A DNA stretch of 64,000 nucleotides from positions 1 through 64,000 of the forward strand of contig NZ_FPAJ01000001.1 of NCBI RefSeq assembly GCF_900116285.1, given 5' to 3'. Position numbers and translations under genes: made by a program. Origin of the DNA: Sulfitobacter marinus. GTDB taxonomy: Bacteria; Pseudomonadota; Alphaproteobacteria; Rhodobacterales; Rhodobacteraceae. The notes beneath the pieces were generated by a model. It was given only the letters and a program-made list of their open reading frames with translations, did not search any database and had not been told where the DNA came from. Shown piece after piece: positions 51,332 to 59,980 of the stretch (the first letter of the stretch is position 1; the number at the start of each line of letters is the position of its first letter).

Positions 51332-52668
51332 CGGGGGTTCTTGTCCGCAATGCGGATCATATCCTGACGATGGACGACACACGCCGCGAGCTGGCGGGGG
51401 CTGATATCGTGATCCGTGATGGTGCCATCGCAGAGGTCGGGTATGGCCTGTCTTGCGAGGGAGAGGTCATCGACGCAGCCGGATGTGTCGTAACACCGGG
51501 CCTGGTGAATACGCACCATCATTTATACCAGAACTTAACCCGTGCTGTGCCGGGGGGGCAAAACGCGCTGCTGTTCGGCTGGCTGCGCACGCTCTATCCG
51601 ATTTGGGCGCGGTTCACGCCGGACCATATGTTCACCTCGGCGCAGATAGGGCTGGCAGAACTGGCGCTGTCGGGCTGCACCCTTAGCGCGGATCATTTGT
51701 ATCTTTATCCCAACGGATCGCGGCTGGAAGACACCATTCACGCCGCTCAGGAAATTGGTCTACGTTTTCAGCCGACCCGCGGCGCGATGAGCATTGGTGA
51801 AAGCGATGGTGGGCTGCCGCCCGATGCCGTGGTCGAGGAAGAGGCCGCGATCTTGAACGATTGCATCCGGGTGATTGACGCCTTTCACGATGCCAGCCCG
51901 TCGTCCATGTGCCGGGTGGGCGTTGCCCCCTGTTCACCGTTTTCTGTAAGCCGTGACTTGATGCGTGATGCTGCAGTCTTGGCGCGGGACAAGGGCGTGA
52001 TGCTGCACACGCATCTGGCCGAAAACGAAGAAGACATTGCCTATTCCCTAGAGACATTCGGCTGTCGGCCCGGACAATATGCCCAAGATCTAGGATGGGT
52101 CGGGCCTGACGTGTGGCACGCCCATTGCGTCAAGCTGGACCAAAGCGAGATTGAGCTGTTCGCGCAAACTGGTACTGGCGTAGCACATTGTCCCTGCTCC
52201 AATTGTCGTTTGGGGTCCGGCATCGCCCCACTGCGCGATCTGCGCGATGCGGGCGTGGGGGTCGGTTTGGGCGTCGACGGATCGGCTAGCAATGATGCCG
52301 GCAATCTGGTCGCCGAGGCGCGGCAGGCCATGCTGTTGCAACGTGTCTCGCAGGGCGCTGACGCGATGAGCGCGCGCGAAGCGCTGGAAATCGCAACCCG
52401 CAGCGGCGCTGATGTTCTGGGCCGGCCCGAATGCGGGCGGATCGCCGTGGGCGCGCGGGCGGACATTGCTATTTGGGATGTCAGTGGGATTGAGAGCGCG
52501 GGCAGTTGGGATCCGGCAGCCCTGTTGATGGCAGGACCACAAACGGTGCGGGATTTGTTGGTTGAAGGTCGGCGGGTTGTTTCGGACGGACAGCTGAAAA
52601 CCATTGATCTGCAAGCCCAGATCGCGCGGCAAAAGACCCTGGTACAGGGTTTGCAGGCGCAGCTTTAA
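51328..52668 (+). CDS. 8-oxoguanine deaminase / AtzA-TrzN-like amidohydrolase
   Basis: 446 aa. Amidohydrolase metal site PGLVNTHHHLYQNLTRA (about residues 56-72), HTHLAENEEDIAYS (about 230), HAHCVKLDQSEIE (about 262) and the catalytic Asp in GLGVDGSASND (about 313). These match the 8-oxoguanine deaminase/chlorohydrolase group: removal of amino groups from oxidised guanine. The GTG at 51328 overlaps the hisN stop (GTGA) and has GGGGG upstream; a GTG three codons earlier is also in frame. With guanine deaminase opposite, the region handles purine damage or catabolism. Confidence 0.88.
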   Translation: MTGVLVRNADHILTMDDTRRELAGADIVIRDGAIAEVGYGLSCEGEVIDAAGCVVTPGLVNTHHHLYQNLTRAVPGGQNALLFGWLRTLYPIWARFTPDHMFTSAQIGLAELALSGCTLSADHLYLYPNGSRLEDTIHAAQEIGLRFQPTRGAMSIGESDGGLPPDAVVEEEAAILNDCIRVIDAFHDASPSSMCRVGVAPCSPFSVSRDLMRDAAVLARDKGVMLHTHLAENEEDIAYSLETFGCRPGQYAQDLGWVGPDVWHAHCVKLDQSEIELFAQTGTGVAHCPCSNCRLGSGIAPLRDLRDAGVGVGLGVDGSASNDAGNLVAEARQAMLLQRVSQGADAMSAREALEIATRSGADVLGRPECGRIAVGARADIAIWDVSGIESAGSWDPAALLMAGPQTVRDLLVEGRRVVSDGQLKTIDLQAQIARQKTLVQGLQAQL

Positions 52669-52769
52669 AACAGGTGATCGATCCAAAGGCGTGGCTGCGC
52701 CACATTGTATTTTAGGCGCGCGTTTAGATGTGAGCCCACCTGAATGAGCGGCGTGGGTGGTCAGACGTC

Positions 52770-52805
52770 TGATGCTCCGCAAGGAGTTTTCTTGGCAAAA
52801 TGAAA
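52770..52805 (+). repeat. REP-like element, type B copy 3 (degenerate)
   Basis: GATGCTCCGCAAGGAGTTTT followed by CTTGGCAAAATGAA. It lies between the two convergent purine deaminase genes. Confidence 0.6.
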
Positions 52806-52825
52806 TAGCTTTGAAATGCGACAGA

Positions 52826-54118
52826 TTAGGTTCGTTTTTTGCCGCCGACCCAGACATCTTGGATGGCGCGGTCATCGCCCATCATGATGGTGGCAAAGAG
52901 TTGGTCCCAGATGGTTTCGGCGTTGTTTGCCCTTTGGGCGATGGCAGGGGTGGATGACAGGTCGAGCACGGTGATGTCAGCCTCAAACCCCGGGGCAAGG
53001 CTGCCGATTTTGTCATGCAGGTGCAAGCTGCGGGCGGAACCGGCGGTGGCGAGCCAGATCAACTGGGCAGCGTGCAGGGGGGTGCCACGCAATTGGCCGA
53101 TCTCATAGGCCGCGGCCATCGTGCGCAGCATCGAGAAGGAAGAACCGCCGCCCGTATCGGTGGCCAGTCCAATAGGGATATAGCGCGCGGCAAGGCCTGC
53201 CATGTCAAACAGTCCCGACCCGATAAAGGTGTTCGAGGTGGGGCAATGGACGATAGACGCGCCGCTGCCTGCAATTTGGTCGATTTCGCGCGGTTCAAGG
53301 TGGATCGCATGACCGAAAACGGCGCGGTCACCGAGCAGGCCATGTTCTTCGTAGGTATCCAGATAGTCGCGGGCATGGGGGGCGAGGTCGCGGACCCATG
53401 CGATTTCATCGACCTGTTCGCTTAGATGGGTTTGCATCAGACAATCGGGTCGCTCGGACCAGAGCGTGCCCAGAGCGGCAAGCTGTTCGGGGCTTGAGGT
53501 TGGTGTGAAACGCGGGGTGATCGCATAGCTGGCGCGGCCTTTGCCATGCCAGCGGTCGATCAAGGCCTTGCTATCATCATAGGCCGATTGCGCCGTGTCG
53601 CGCAGGCCCTCTGGCGCATTGCGGTCCATACAGGTTTTGCCGGCGACGATCCGCTGACCGCGCGTGGCGGCCGCGTCAAAGATCGCATCGACGCTGTGTG
53701 GGGCGATTGTGGTATAGCTGCTAACCGTTGTCGTGCCGTGGGCAAGGGTGAGATCCAGATAGCGCCCTGCAATCTCGCGGGCATAATCTGGGTCAGACAG
53801 GCGCATTTCCTCGGGGAATGTATAGCGGTTCAGCCAGTCAATCAGTCGCTTCCCCCAGCTGGCGATGATGGCGGTCTGGGGATAATGTGCATGGGCATCG
53901 ACAAATCCGGGGCAAATAAGCGCATCGCCATAATCGGTGATCTGCGCAGTGGGATAGGCTTTGCGCAAGGCGTCGGCCGATCCGACTTCGGCGATATGGC
54001 CGTCCTTGATCAATACGCCGCCGGTACTGTCGATTGACACCGTATCTTCCCAGTTTTGGGAGAGCGGATTGCCCGAGAATAGCAGGGTGTGGCCGAGGAG
54101 AAGCATGTGCTGTGTCAT
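52826..54118 (-). CDS. guaD: Guanine deaminase
   Basis: 430 aa zinc amidohydrolase that converts guanine to xanthine. Metal and substrate residues: PGFVDAHAHYPQTAII (about residues 70-85), LMQTHLSEQVDEIAWV (about 230), FGHAIHLEPRE (about 270) and ATDTGGGSSFSML (about 320). The size and the segment IDWLNRYTFPEEMR match GuaD rather than SsnA or TrzN. It converges with the 8-oxoguanine deaminase gene; xanthine dehydrogenase is not in the window. Confidence 0.93.
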   Translation of the reverse strand: MTQHMLLLGHTLLFSGNPLSQNWEDTVSIDSTGGVLIKDGHIAEVGSADALRKAYPTAQITDYGDALICPGFVDAHAHYPQTAIIASWGKRLIDWLNRYTFPEEMRLSDPDYAREIAGRYLDLTLAHGTTTVSSYTTIAPHSVDAIFDAAATRGQRIVAGKTCMDRNAPEGLRDTAQSAYDDSKALIDRWHGKGRASYAITPRFTPTSSPEQLAALGTLWSERPDCLMQTHLSEQVDEIAWVRDLAPHARDYLDTYEEHGLLGDRAVFGHAIHLEPREIDQIAGSGASIVHCPTSNTFIGSGLFDMAGLAARYIPIGLATDTGGGSSFSMLRTMAAAYEIGQLRGTPLHAAQLIWLATAGSARSLHLHDKIGSLAPGFEADITVLDLSSTPAIAQRANNAETIWDQLFATIMMGDDRAIQDVWVGGKKRT

Positions 54119-54234
54119 TGCGCCATCTTAGGCTGTCGCGGCGGTAGGGACAATCGGTCGGATGGGCTTTTCGCACCATTGTATCCCTGCTTGGCGGCGC
54201 TTATTGTTAGCGCAAATCTTTATGGGGACGCGCT

Positions 54235-55632
54235 ATGTCTGATCAAACGCAAGAACTGGAATTGGCGCCCGAAGCAGAAGACGAAGCCTATAAACTGAAC
54301 CAAAAGGCCGTTGCTTCGATCCTTTATGCGGTCGAGATTGATGATGCCGAGCGGCTGACCGAGTTGATGGAACCGTTACACGCGGCTGACATCGCCGACC
54401 TTTTGGAACAAATCAGCAGTTTCGAGCGCACCAAGCTGATCCGGCTTTATGACCGAGAGTTCGACGGGGAAATCCTGTCGGAGCTGGACGAGTCCATCCG
54501 CGAGGAAGTGATCGCGGTTCTTGCGCCGCAGGTTTTGTCTGATGCTGTGCGCGACATGGACAGCGACGACGTGGTTGATCTGGTCGAGGACCTTGAGGAC
54601 GCGCAGGCCGAGACGATTTTGGACGCCTTGGAGGATGTGGACCGGGCGGCGGTCGAACAGGCGCTGGCCTATCCTGAGTATTCCGCCGGACGCTTGATGC
54701 AGCGCGAGGTCGTGATGGCCCCGGAACATTGGACAGTGGGTCAAGCCATCGATTTCCTGCGCAAAACCCCCGAGGATGATCTGCCGGACCAGTTTTATCA
54801 CATCGTCTTGGTCGATCCGCGGATGCACCCGGTGGGCAATGTGACTTTGGGCAAGCTCATGCGCTCAAAGCGGGCGACGCTGCTTAGGGATATTCTGGAA
54901 GATACATTTCAGGTCATTCCGGCCACGCAGCCCGAGGGCGATGTGGCCTATGCGTTTAACCAGTACCACCTGATTTCGGCACCAGTTGTCGACGACGAGG
55001 GTCGGCTGATTGGGGTGATTACAATTGATGACGCCATGACCGTTCTGGATGAGGAACACGAGGAAGACATCTTGCGCCTGGCTGGGGTGGGCGAGGGGTC
55101 GTTGTCGGACCGTGTGATCGAGACGACAAAACAACGCCTGCCGTGGCTGGCTGTGAACCTGCTGACTGCGATTGCCGCATCCATGGTGATTTCCCAGTTC
55201 GAGGTCGCGATTGCGCAGATTGTGGCGCTGGCCGTGTTGATGCCGATCGTGGCGTCCATGGGCGGAAATGCGGGAACGCAAAGCCTGACCGTCGCCGTGC
55301 GCGCCATTGCGACGCGCGATTTGACCGGATCGAACGTGTGGCGGGTGATCCGGCGTGAATGTCTGGTGGGTTTGGTCAATGGGGTGATTTTTGCGGTGAT
55401 CATGGGCATTGTGGGGGTGATCTGGTTCGGATCACCCGCGCTGGGCTATGTGATCGCGGTCGCGATGGTGATCAATATGGTGGTGGCCGGGTTGGCTGGC
55501 ACCGGCATCCCGATTGTGCTGGAAAGGGTGGGGGTCGATCCGGCGCTTGCATCGGGGGCCTTTGTGACCACTGTAACCGATGTGGTCGGCTTTTTCGCCT
55601 TTCTCGGGCTGGCCGCTGCTGTGTTGCTGTGA
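54235..55632 (+). CDS. mgtE: Magnesium transporter MgtE
   Basis: 465 aa. The N-terminal MgtE_N superhelix (about residues 30-130) is followed by two CBS domains (about 140-265, with GNVTLGKLMRSKRATLLRDI and YHLISAPVVDDEGRLIGVIT), then a connecting helix and five membrane helices (about 290-460, with GGNAGTQSLTVAVRAIA, the signature of the pore). Acidic residues in the N and CBS parts sense Mg2+ and gate the pore. Length is normal. GGGGA lies upstream. It overlaps the cyclo-ligase gene by GTGA. Confidence 0.95.
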   Translation: MSDQTQELELAPEAEDEAYKLNQKAVASILYAVEIDDAERLTELMEPLHAADIADLLEQISSFERTKLIRLYDREFDGEILSELDESIREEVIAVLAPQVLSDAVRDMDSDDVVDLVEDLEDAQAETILDALEDVDRAAVEQALAYPEYSAGRLMQREVVMAPEHWTVGQAIDFLRKTPEDDLPDQFYHIVLVDPRMHPVGNVTLGKLMRSKRATLLRDILEDTFQVIPATQPEGDVAYAFNQYHLISAPVVDDEGRLIGVITIDDAMTVLDEEHEEDILRLAGVGEGSLSDRVIETTKQRLPWLAVNLLTAIAASMVISQFEVAIAQIVALAVLMPIVASMGGNAGTQSLTVAVRAIATRDLTGSNVWRVIRRECLVGLVNGVIFAVIMGIVGVIWFGSPALGYVIAVAMVINMVVAGLAGTGIPIVLERVGVDPALASGAFVTTVTDVVGFFAFLGLAAAVLL

Positions 55633-56192
55633 CCGATCTGACCGCCATCAAAGACGCGGCGCGCAAGGCCGCGTTTGCCCGGCGCAAACCGCTGTTTGAT
55701 GCGGCCAACGACGCGCAGGCTGGATACCTAAGCGAGGTTCTAGCGGGCTATCGCGGCGTGCCTTTGTCTGGCTTCATGCCGATACGGACAGAAATTGACC
55801 CGCTACCCGCCATGGCAGAGGCGTCGGCTCATGGGGTGGTGGGTGTGCCCGTCATTGCCGCTGCGGGCGAACCTTTGCGCTTTTCCCGCTGGACGCCCCA
55901 GGCAGCGATGACCAAGGGGCCGTTTGGTGCGCAGGTGCCTGTGTTCGAGGACTATTTCGAACCGGAAATCCTGATCGTGCCCTTGCTGGCCTTTACGCGG
56001 GGCGGCGATAGGCTGGGCTATGGCGGTGGGTTTTATGATCGCACCTTGGCACAACTGCGCGCGCGGCGGGCGACGCTGGCGATTGGTTTTGGCTTCGCCG
56101 GGCAAGAGGTCGATGACCTGCCGTTAGAGCCCACGGATGAACCGCTTGACCTGATCGTGACCGAAGCGGGTGTGATTGACATAAAACGGTGA
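55629..56192 (+). CDS. 5-formyltetrahydrofolate cyclo-ligase
   Basis: 187 aa. RLGYGGGFYDRTLAQLRAR (about residues 127-145) is the ATP/folate-binding motif of the 5-FTHF cyclo-ligase family, preceded by PLLAFTRGGD. The N-terminus is AARKAAFARRKPLF. The GTG start overlaps the mgtE stop (GTGA). The reaction converts 5-formyl-THF to 5,10-methenyl-THF with ATP, feeding one-carbon metabolism. It is slightly shorter than usual (about 190-200 aa). Confidence 0.9.
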   Translation: MTDLTAIKDAARKAAFARRKPLFDAANDAQAGYLSEVLAGYRGVPLSGFMPIRTEIDPLPAMAEASAHGVVGVPVIAAAGEPLRFSRWTPQAAMTKGPFGAQVPVFEDYFEPEILIVPLLAFTRGGDRLGYGGGFYDRTLAQLRARRATLAIGFGFAGQEVDDLPLEPTDEPLDLIVTEAGVIDIKR

Positions 56193-56326
56193 CGGATGTC
56201 CGGCGCGCCCATTGCGTTGTCTCGTCATGCGGCTAAGCGACAGCAACGCCGCGTTTTGGCCCTGCGGCTAAATTTCCGACGCGCAGCCCCTTGCCCTTGT
56301 CCGCGTCGCGGCCTAACGCTTGGGAC

Positions 56327-57139
56327 ATGAAAATACTCTTTCTTGGCGATGTCATGGGCCGTGCCGGCCGCCGTGCAATTAGCGAAAACCTGCCCCGTCT
56401 GCGCAAAGACTGGAAGCTGGATTTCGTCGTGGTGAATGGCGAAAACGCGACCTCGGGGATGGGGCTGTCTGGGTTGCATGCGAAAACTCTGCTTGAGGCA
56501 GGGGCCGACTGTCTGACCCTTGGCGATCATGCGTTCGACCAAAAAGATATGCTTAGCTTTATCGAGCAGGAACAGCGTATTATCCGGCCTTTGAATTTCT
56601 CGAAAAATGCGCCGGGCAAGGGTGCGCGCCTTTTCACCGCGCAGAATGGTCGCAAGGTACTGGTCGTTCAGGCGCTTGGTCAGGTGTTCATGAAACGCCC
56701 CTTCGATGATCCGTTTTCAGCGTTGGAGCCGGTGCTGAAAACCCACCCCTTGGGCGGCTTGGCCTCTGCGGTGATTGTCGATATGCATTGCGAAGCCACA
56801 TCCGAGAAAATGGCCATGGGGCATTGGTGCGACGGGCGCGCCAGCCTTGTTGTTGGCACCCATACCCATGTGCCCACATCTGACGCGATGATCTTGCCGG
56901 GCGGGACGGCCTATTTATCCGATGCGGGGATGTGCGGCGATTATCATTCCGTCATCGGGATGGAAAAAACCGAACCCCTGCGCCGCTTTATCACCGGTAT
57001 GCCCAAAGACCGCTTTACCCCCGCCAATGACGAGGCAACCCTGTCTGGTGTCTACATCGAAACCGATGATCGCACCGGCAAGGCAACCCGCATCGTTCCA
57101 GTGCGCCAAGGCGGCAAACTGCAACAAAGCGCCCCGTGA
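56327..57139 (+). CDS. YmdB-family metallophosphoesterase (TIGR00282)
   Basis: 270 aa. The calcineurin-fold metal motifs GDVMGRAGRR (about residues 7-16), VVNGENATSGMG (about 37-48), TLGDHAFDQKD (about 66-76), DMHCEATSEK and VVGTHTHVPTSDA (about 177-189) are those of YmdB, a 2',3'-cyclic-nucleotide or phosphodiesterase-type enzyme in Bacillus. The start is at MKILFLGDV; the longer frame from 56291 is not supported. A GTGA overlap connects it with the DMT transporter downstream. Substrate here unknown. Confidence 0.9.
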   Translation: MKILFLGDVMGRAGRRAISENLPRLRKDWKLDFVVVNGENATSGMGLSGLHAKTLLEAGADCLTLGDHAFDQKDMLSFIEQEQRIIRPLNFSKNAPGKGARLFTAQNGRKVLVVQALGQVFMKRPFDDPFSALEPVLKTHPLGGLASAVIVDMHCEATSEKMAMGHWCDGRASLVVGTHTHVPTSDAMILPGGTAYLSDAGMCGDYHSVIGMEKTEPLRRFITGMPKDRFTPANDEATLSGVYIETDDRTGKATRIVPVRQGGKLQQSAP

Positions 57140-58065
57140 CACGCGCACAAGTCGCCTTTTTCACGGCGTTCTTGGCGGTGCTGGGGGCGGGCTGGGGCTT
57201 TACCCAACCAATGACCAAGATTTCGGTCAGCACGGGCTATCAGCATTTCGGGCTGGTGTTCTGGCAGATGGTGATCGGCGCGGTGTTCATGACGTTGATC
57301 AGCACCCTGCGCCGCCAGCGCCTTCCGCTTGGTCCGTGCTATCTGCGGTTGTATCTTATCCTCGCGGTGATCGGTACCGTGCTGCCGAACTCAGCATCGT
57401 ATCAGGCGGCGGTCTGGCTGCCGTCAGGGGTGCTGTCGCTGCTGCTTAGCCTTGTGCCGATCTTTGCCTTTCCCATCGCGCTTGCTATGGGGTTGGATCA
57501 TTTCAGCTATCGCCGCCTTGCCGGACTGGCCTGCGGCTTGGTGGGGGTGCTTTTGCTGGTGCTGCCGGGGGCTGATGTCTCCATGAACCTGCCGGCATTC
57601 TGGATCGCGATCGGGCTGATCGCGGGCCTGTGCTATGCGATCGAGGGGAATATCATCGCCAAATGGGGCACCCTTGATCTGGGTGCCTTTCAGGTGTTGC
57701 AGGGCGCGTCGATCGTCGGGGCCGTTTTGACCCTGCCGGTGGCCCTGATGACGGGCCAGTTTATCGACCCGACCCCGCCATGGGACATTGCACAATGGGC
57801 GTTGGTGGTGTCATCACTGGTGCATATGGCTGTCTATGCGGGTTACGTCTGGCTGGTCGCACGGGCTGGGCCGGTCTTTGCCGTTCAGGTCAGCTATCTT
57901 GTAACGGGGTTCGGTTTGCTTTGGGCCAAACTTATCCTGTCCGAAACCTATGCCCCGACGCTGTGGATCGCCCTTGGCATCATGTTTGCGGGCCTGTATT
58001 TGGTGCAGCCACGGCCCAAAGCGGCGCTTGCCCAAACTGCTGCAATCGGCGAAACTGACGGCTAG
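57136..58065 (+). CDS. DMT-family (EamA) transporter
   Basis: 309 aa with ten membrane helices and two EamA halves (about residues 5-140 and 150-295). Near the start: AGWGFTQPMTKISV, typical of the first helix. The GTG start overlaps the YmdB-type gene by GTGA. DMT carriers mostly export amino acids, nucleosides or metabolites, but the substrate is not predictable. Cotranscription with the phosphoesterase and possibly the cyclo-ligase is likely; a functional link is not obvious. Confidence 0.88.
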   Translation: MTRAQVAFFTAFLAVLGAGWGFTQPMTKISVSTGYQHFGLVFWQMVIGAVFMTLISTLRRQRLPLGPCYLRLYLILAVIGTVLPNSASYQAAVWLPSGVLSLLLSLVPIFAFPIALAMGLDHFSYRRLAGLACGLVGVLLLVLPGADVSMNLPAFWIAIGLIAGLCYAIEGNIIAKWGTLDLGAFQVLQGASIVGAVLTLPVALMTGQFIDPTPPWDIAQWALVVSSLVHMAVYAGYVWLVARAGPVFAVQVSYLVTGFGLLWAKLILSETYAPTLWIALGIMFAGLYLVQPRPKAALAQTAAIGETDG

Positions 58066-58099
58066 CTCATACCTCCTTGATAGGCTGGATATACCTCGA

Positions 58100-59872
58100 A
58101 TGGACCTTCTGAACCTGTCGCAAAGCACCTCGGCGATCCTCGCGTTGACGATTGTTGCTGTGATGTTTGTCATGTTCTTGCGCGAATCCCTCCCGACCGA
58201 GGTGGTCGCCCTTGCCGGGGCCGCGCTGATGCTGGTGCTTGGCATTCTGCCTTATGATGATGCGCAAGCGGTGCTGCAAAATTCGGCCCCCTGGACGATT
58301 GCGGCTATGTTTATTGTAATGGGGGCGTTGGTGCGCACGGGCGCGCTGGATGTGTTGACACGTCTGGCCGAACGCTATGCGAAAACCAATCCGAAAACCA
58401 CAGTGGTGGGGGTGATCATCGCCGTTATGGCGGCCTCGGCCATTATGAACAACACGCCTGTGGTGGTGGTGATGATCCCCGTGGTGGTACAGCTTAGCCA
58501 GACCTTGGGGACCAAAGCCTCCAAACTGTTGATCCCGCTGAGCTATGCGGCGATCATGGGCGGCTCGCTGACCCTGATCGGGACCTCGACCAACCTATTG
58601 GTGGATGGGGTGGCCCGCAGTCAGGGGCTTGACCCCTTTGGCATTTTTGAAATTCTGCCTATTGGTCTGGTGGTCTGCGCTTGGGGGCTTATCTACATGG
58701 CAGTCTTCGCGCCCCGGCTTCTGCCCGCGCGCGATAGCATGGCCAATATGCTGTCGGACCGCTCAAAGATGAAGTTCTTTACCGAGGCGGTGATCCCGCC
58801 GGAATCCAACCTGATCGGGCGTGAAGTGCTGGACGTGCAATTGTTCAAACGTGAAGGCGTGCGGTTGATCGATGTGGTGCGCGGCGATCAATCCCTGCGG
58901 CGCGATCTTGCGGCGGTTCAGCTGCGGGTAGGCGACCGCGTGGTGCTGCGCACACAGATGACAGAGCTGCTGAGCCTGCAAGCCAACAAGGAGCTCAAAC
59001 GCGTCGATCAGGTGTCTGCGGTGGAAACCTCAACGGTCGAGGTGCTGATCACGCCGGGCTGTAAAATGGTGGGCCGGTCCTTGGGCGCGCTGCGCCTGCG
59101 CCGCCGCTACGGGGTCTATCCGATGGCGGTGCACCGCCGGAACCAGAATATCGGTCGGCAATTGGACGATCTGATCGTCAAAGTCGGCGATACCTTGCTG
59201 CTCGAAGGGGCGATGGAAGACATCCAACGCCTCGCGTCCGACATGGACATGGTCGATGTCTCGCAACCGTCGGCGCGCGCGTTCCGGCGCGGACATGCCC
59301 CCATTGCGATAACGGCCCTGGCGGGCATTGTTATCTTTGCGGCCCTCAACGTGGCCCCAATCCTGCTGCTGGCAGTCATCGCCGTGGCGCTTGTGCTGGT
59401 TACCGGCTGCATTGATGCAGACGAGGCCTTTACCTTTATCGACGGACGGCTGCTGGCGCTGATCTTTTCGATGCTGGCCATCGGGGCAGGGCTGCAAAAT
59501 TCGGGCGCGATCAATCTCATCGTCGATAATATCGCGCCGTTCCTCGGCACGCTGTCGCCGTTTTATGTGATTTTCTCGGTCTTCCTGCTGACCACCATCT
59601 TGACGGAAATCGTCTCAAACAACGCCGTTGCCGTCATTATGACCCCCATCGCCATCAGTCTAGGCACCGCCCTTGGCATGGACCCGCGCCCGCTGGTGGT
59701 TGCGGTCATGATCGCCGCCTCTTGCGCATTCGCAACACCCATCGGCTATCAAACCAATACGCTGGTTTATGGCCCGGGCGGCTACCGCTTTACGGACTTC
59801 ATGCGCATCGGCATTCCGCTGAACCTGACCATGTCCGTGCTGGTCTCTTCGGTCATCCCGCTTATCTGGTAA
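58100..59872 (+). CDS. SLC13/DASS-type transporter with two TrkA-C (RCK_C) domains, copy 1
   Basis: 590 aa. Membrane helices (about residues 5-200 and 400-590) surround a central soluble part with two RCK_C domains (about 205-300 and 305-390). Transporter marks: MNNTPVVVVMIPVVVQLS, LIGTSTNLLVDGVARSQG and, in the second half, EIVSNNAVAVIMTPIAISLG. The substrate might be a dicarboxylate, sulfate or another anion; RCK_C domains suggest nucleotide or small-ligand control. Its start (58100) has only a weak ribosome site. It converges with a second copy of the same length. Confidence 0.88.
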   Translation: MDLLNLSQSTSAILALTIVAVMFVMFLRESLPTEVVALAGAALMLVLGILPYDDAQAVLQNSAPWTIAAMFIVMGALVRTGALDVLTRLAERYAKTNPKTTVVGVIIAVMAASAIMNNTPVVVVMIPVVVQLSQTLGTKASKLLIPLSYAAIMGGSLTLIGTSTNLLVDGVARSQGLDPFGIFEILPIGLVVCAWGLIYMAVFAPRLLPARDSMANMLSDRSKMKFFTEAVIPPESNLIGREVLDVQLFKREGVRLIDVVRGDQSLRRDLAAVQLRVGDRVVLRTQMTELLSLQANKELKRVDQVSAVETSTVEVLITPGCKMVGRSLGALRLRRRYGVYPMAVHRRNQNIGRQLDDLIVKVGDTLLLEGAMEDIQRLASDMDMVDVSQPSARAFRRGHAPIAITALAGIVIFAALNVAPILLLAVIAVALVLVTGCIDADEAFTFIDGRLLALIFSMLAIGAGLQNSGAINLIVDNIAPFLGTLSPFYVIFSVFLLTTILTEIVSNNAVAVIMTPIAISLGTALGMDPRPLVVAVMIAASCAFATPIGYQTNTLVYGPGGYRFTDFMRIGIPLNLTMSVLVSSVIPLIW

Positions 59873-59887
59873 AACGCGCGCCCCTCG

Positions 59888-59964
59888 TTCTCTGGCTCAA
59901 AGATATCCCGGGGGTATGGGGGCTGGCCCCCATTTTGTGCTGTGTGTGGGGGCTGGCCCCCATG
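59888..59964 (-). repeat. REP-like element, type A copy 2, with tandem hairpin
   Basis: TTCTCTGGCTCAAAGATATC then CCGGGGGTATGGGGGCTGG is the reverse complement of the type A element, followed by a second GGGGGCTGGCCCCCAT hairpin copy at about 59946-59963. It lies between two convergent transporter genes and could serve as a bidirectional terminator. Confidence 0.7.
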
Positions 59965-59980
59965 TCACGCTTTGATCACA

